From contig NC_092342.1 of assembly GCF_046630445.1 (NCBI RefSeq), positions 82,076,001 through 82,140,000 on the forward strand: 64,000 nt of DNA. The letters are read 5' to 3'. The stretch's first letter is position 1; each line of letters starts with the position of its first letter. This stretch comes from Rutidosis leptorrhynchoides (Eukaryota; Streptophyta; Magnoliopsida; Asterales; Asteraceae). A program made the translations under genes and the position numbers. The notes under the pieces were generated by a model. It saw only the letters and a program-made list of their open reading frames with translations. It was not told the origin of the DNA and searched no databases. Below, piece after piece: positions 61,795-64,000 of this stretch.

Positions 61795-62495
61795 TAATAA
61801 TGCATATTAAATTGAAAAAGAAACGTGCATATGGAAATCAAATAGTATAGCAGCCTCAATTTTTATCTTCTAGCTACCGACAGTTTAAAAATGAAGATAT
61901 ATCGGGTTCCGTTGTTAGTCAGTGGCGGATAAAAAGTCCTCTGAAAAATCTCATATTTTTAAATTAAATGTCTTTATTTATTTCAATCATTATGATATAA
62001 AATTCGATCATTATTTCATTAAAAATTTTAAATAAAATTAACACGCTGTATCCCAGGTAAAATATATAAAAAAAATTTAAAACTTAACAAATAGATCCTA
62101 AATGCATATTTAATAAGTATATAACTTATTTACGAATCACCGTTTATTTTAAAATCATAAAATATATATTTAATATACTTCACTTATATATAAGATATGT
62201 TTTTAATAATAATTATCATAATGTCATATGTTTATTTTATTTTACATAATAAATTTTAATAACAACAACGTATAATACTTCAAATTATATTTCAAATTAT
62301 TATTTATATATACATACCCACATATCTATTTACAATTAATTGATCGTGAATCGTCGAGAGCAGTCGAAGGTCAATTGAATATATGAATATAGATTTCAAA
62401 CTTTCTAGACTCATTATTACAGGTTTTTGCTTATCGTGTCGGAAACATATAGAGTTTAAGGTTTAAATTTGGTCGGAAATTTCCGGGTCGTTACA

Positions 62496-62510
62496 GTACC
62501 CACCCGTTAA
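62496..62510 (-). promoter_or_regulatory. Element E polypurine tract
   Basis: In sense AACGGGTGGGTAC directly precedes LTR start TGTAACGACCC, with CGGGGACGAAATTTC before it. Confidence 0.85.
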
Positions 62511-64000
62511 AGAAATTTCGTCCCCGAAATTTGGTAGAGGTTGTTATAAATAACAATAGGAATGTTTTTATGACGAATATGAGGTAATAATTGGGTTTTA
62601 TCATTATTGGAAGATACGGATAAAACAATTCGATCATGTGAAGCACACAAGTGAAGCTATCACAAAAGATTGAGATAAAGATTTAACTTTTGACATAGTC
62701 ACAGTGAATTTCCGGAATTTAAGGGATTTAAAAGAAAATCTTACGTAATAAGATTTGGTTCTTCGGCGATCAGGATCTTCTTTGATTTAATGTGGCAATC
62801 TGTTTTGATTTCTTTGTCGGATATTTCACTATAAATCCACCCCTTCTTTTCCTTATTTTTCACAACTCACATCTTCTATTCTTCCTCATTAACTCCTACT
62901 TTAAGACATTCATCAATATGCTCCATCCCATTCTGATTCTTGATATACTCCAAATTTTCACATCTGTCATTCTTCTTTTCATCTACCATCAGAAGAATCT
63001 ATTTACTTCTACCATACTCTTGTGTTTATAGTGTTTCTAATTCTCCCGTGTCTTATATTGCTATCTACATCGATATACACGGTTTGTAAAATCTAGGTGG
63101 TTGTTGGGTTTTATATCTTCCCGTCCTCGAGTCAAGCGAGCAATGGTCCGGAATTCGTTGGTATAAGATTTGGAATGAACATAGTTAATGTTCTCAGAAA
63201 GGAATGGTAATGGCACTATTTTGATTTGTCAAATTACCAGAATATCCAGGAAAATAGAACTATCACGATGATTTGTTCTTAATACGTTTCGGAATTGGAT
63301 AGAGTGTAAGAGTCGTGTAACATGGCACATGATGATGGTACTGTAAATCATCACATTCCATTAGAAACTTAACATGACTTACTGTAATATAATGAAGTTG
63401 ATCAAGTTTCATTATATTATATTAATTCATGCACCAGTTCCCAACACTACTTCAGAACATTCCTATTTTTAACTCGAAGGTTTTAGAACTTAGAAACTAA
63501 CACAGTTTCTTTTATGTTGTAACGCAGATGTCACGGAGAGATAAATGATCTCAGATAAGAATAGTTATGAAAATATCTCCAGAAATATGAAGGATATGTT
63601 AACGGAAGATATGAAGATATCTTATAGTATCTAAGATTTGATGATGATGAAGAATATCATCTGGAAAGGTTTAGAATAACGAGTAGGGTTCTTACTAACG
63701 GTTTCAGGAGGCACTGAATCGTTTGGATTATTTGAAGACAGGTTCAGTCCTTGTATTTGTTCTTTGTTTCCTTCACGGTTAGCTCAAATCGTTTTTCAGT
63801 ACCAAATTTTCTATCGAGCGTTCCTAACACTCCCTTCTTTATCATCGAACTTTTGGCTATTTAGGCTATCTATGAGTTTACTGTTTCCTCTGCATTTAAT
63901 GCAGCCATAACTGAATCGTCGGTTATCAATCCGAGGTGTTTTCGAGCGAATTGTGTTTTTAGATGATTAAACGCTTATGGTAGTATGGTGGAATATAAAA
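62511..64000 (-). other. Element E interior, non-coding as far as visible
   Basis: Collinear with A's interior. The short open frames, including 62,792-63,031, are not conserved as proteins between A and E. A few shared words (NPNDSVP, SKPFQ/SKPSQ) in one minus frame near 63,640-63,730 could be a decayed coding trace. Confidence 0.6.

Larger units (their letters stand above)
59495..62495 (-). repeat. Element E 3' LTR
   Basis: 3,001 bp, with ends TGTAACAACCCG and GGGTCGTTACA. The first ~660 bp and last ~170 bp match A's LTR; the ~2.2 kb in between does not. It contains the conserved hairpin block (GTCAACATAAAGTTGGTGAG, 59,639 region), AAT-rich runs (60,420-60,505; 61,758-61,797) and two tRNA-like modules. 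Confidence 0.85.
59495..64000 (-). mobile_element. Element E: LTR retrotransposon related to element A, partial
   Basis: 3' LTR 59,495-62,495, PPT, then interior to the right edge. The interior (62,496-64,000) is collinear with A's interior (13,771-about 15,330), including the last bases GGTGGAATATAAAA. No ORF of gag or pol type is seen in the part present, so it is probably also non-autonomous. It begins about 350 bp past the TRAX stop. Target duplication cannot be checked. Confidence 0.85.

Noticed and set aside
62792-63031. 79-codon hydrophobic ORF in element E
   Set aside because: The collinear part of element A does not keep the frame, and it lies in a non-coding interior.

Overview
This is a stretch of a large, repeat-rich flowering-plant nuclear genome. 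The evidence is two intron-containing genes with GT-AG introns and plant-type proteins, nested LTR retrotransposons, MITEs, a LINE tail and long AT microsatellites. The retrotransposon families (Tekay/Del-like and Athila-like Ty3/gypsy with long LTRs and acidic ORFs ahead of gag) suggest a eudicot, probably Asteraceae. That family-level guess rests on general resemblance and was not checked by search.

Layout. 1-42,596 is one nested complex. The host element B (+ strand, Tekay-like, 8,628-42,596) has been split by three insertions. An Athila-like element (minus, 1-8,627, running off the left edge) sits in its 5' LTR. A non-autonomous element A (minus, 11,072-20,370, target duplication ATGAA) sits further into the same LTR. 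A nearly intact Tekay-like element C (minus, 26,311-37,575, target duplication AGATT) sits in its pol gene. B and the Athila element are full of stops and frameshifts. C keeps one open 1,489-residue gag-pol, but with a changed RT active-site residue and a 5' LTR that has lost its inner end and the primer-binding site. 42,597-44,680 holds a LINE 3' fragment, a GC-rich hairpin, a three-copy 134-bp tandem repeat and an AAT microsatellite. 44,681-50,611 is a complete Ty1/copia element (minus, target duplication AAAGG). 50,612-59,494 is the only gene island: a nine-exon D-aminoacyl-tRNA deacylase gene (GEK1-like, minus) and a seven-exon translin-associated factor X gene (TRAX-like, plus), arranged head to head and decorated with MITEs. 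From 59,495 to the right edge is element E, a relative of A, starting about 350 bp past the TRAX stop.

Most notable: elements A, B and C each carry an extra ORF between the primer-binding site and gag (or where gag would be). In B this is followed by a broken F-box-like gene. In A and B the extra module ends in an internal copy of the polypurine tract joined to a short LTR-start-like remnant, with the same few bases missing in both. This suggests the module was joined to the element through an old 3'-end junction. Annotated gene models and domain calls come from reading the sequence; no database search was run.
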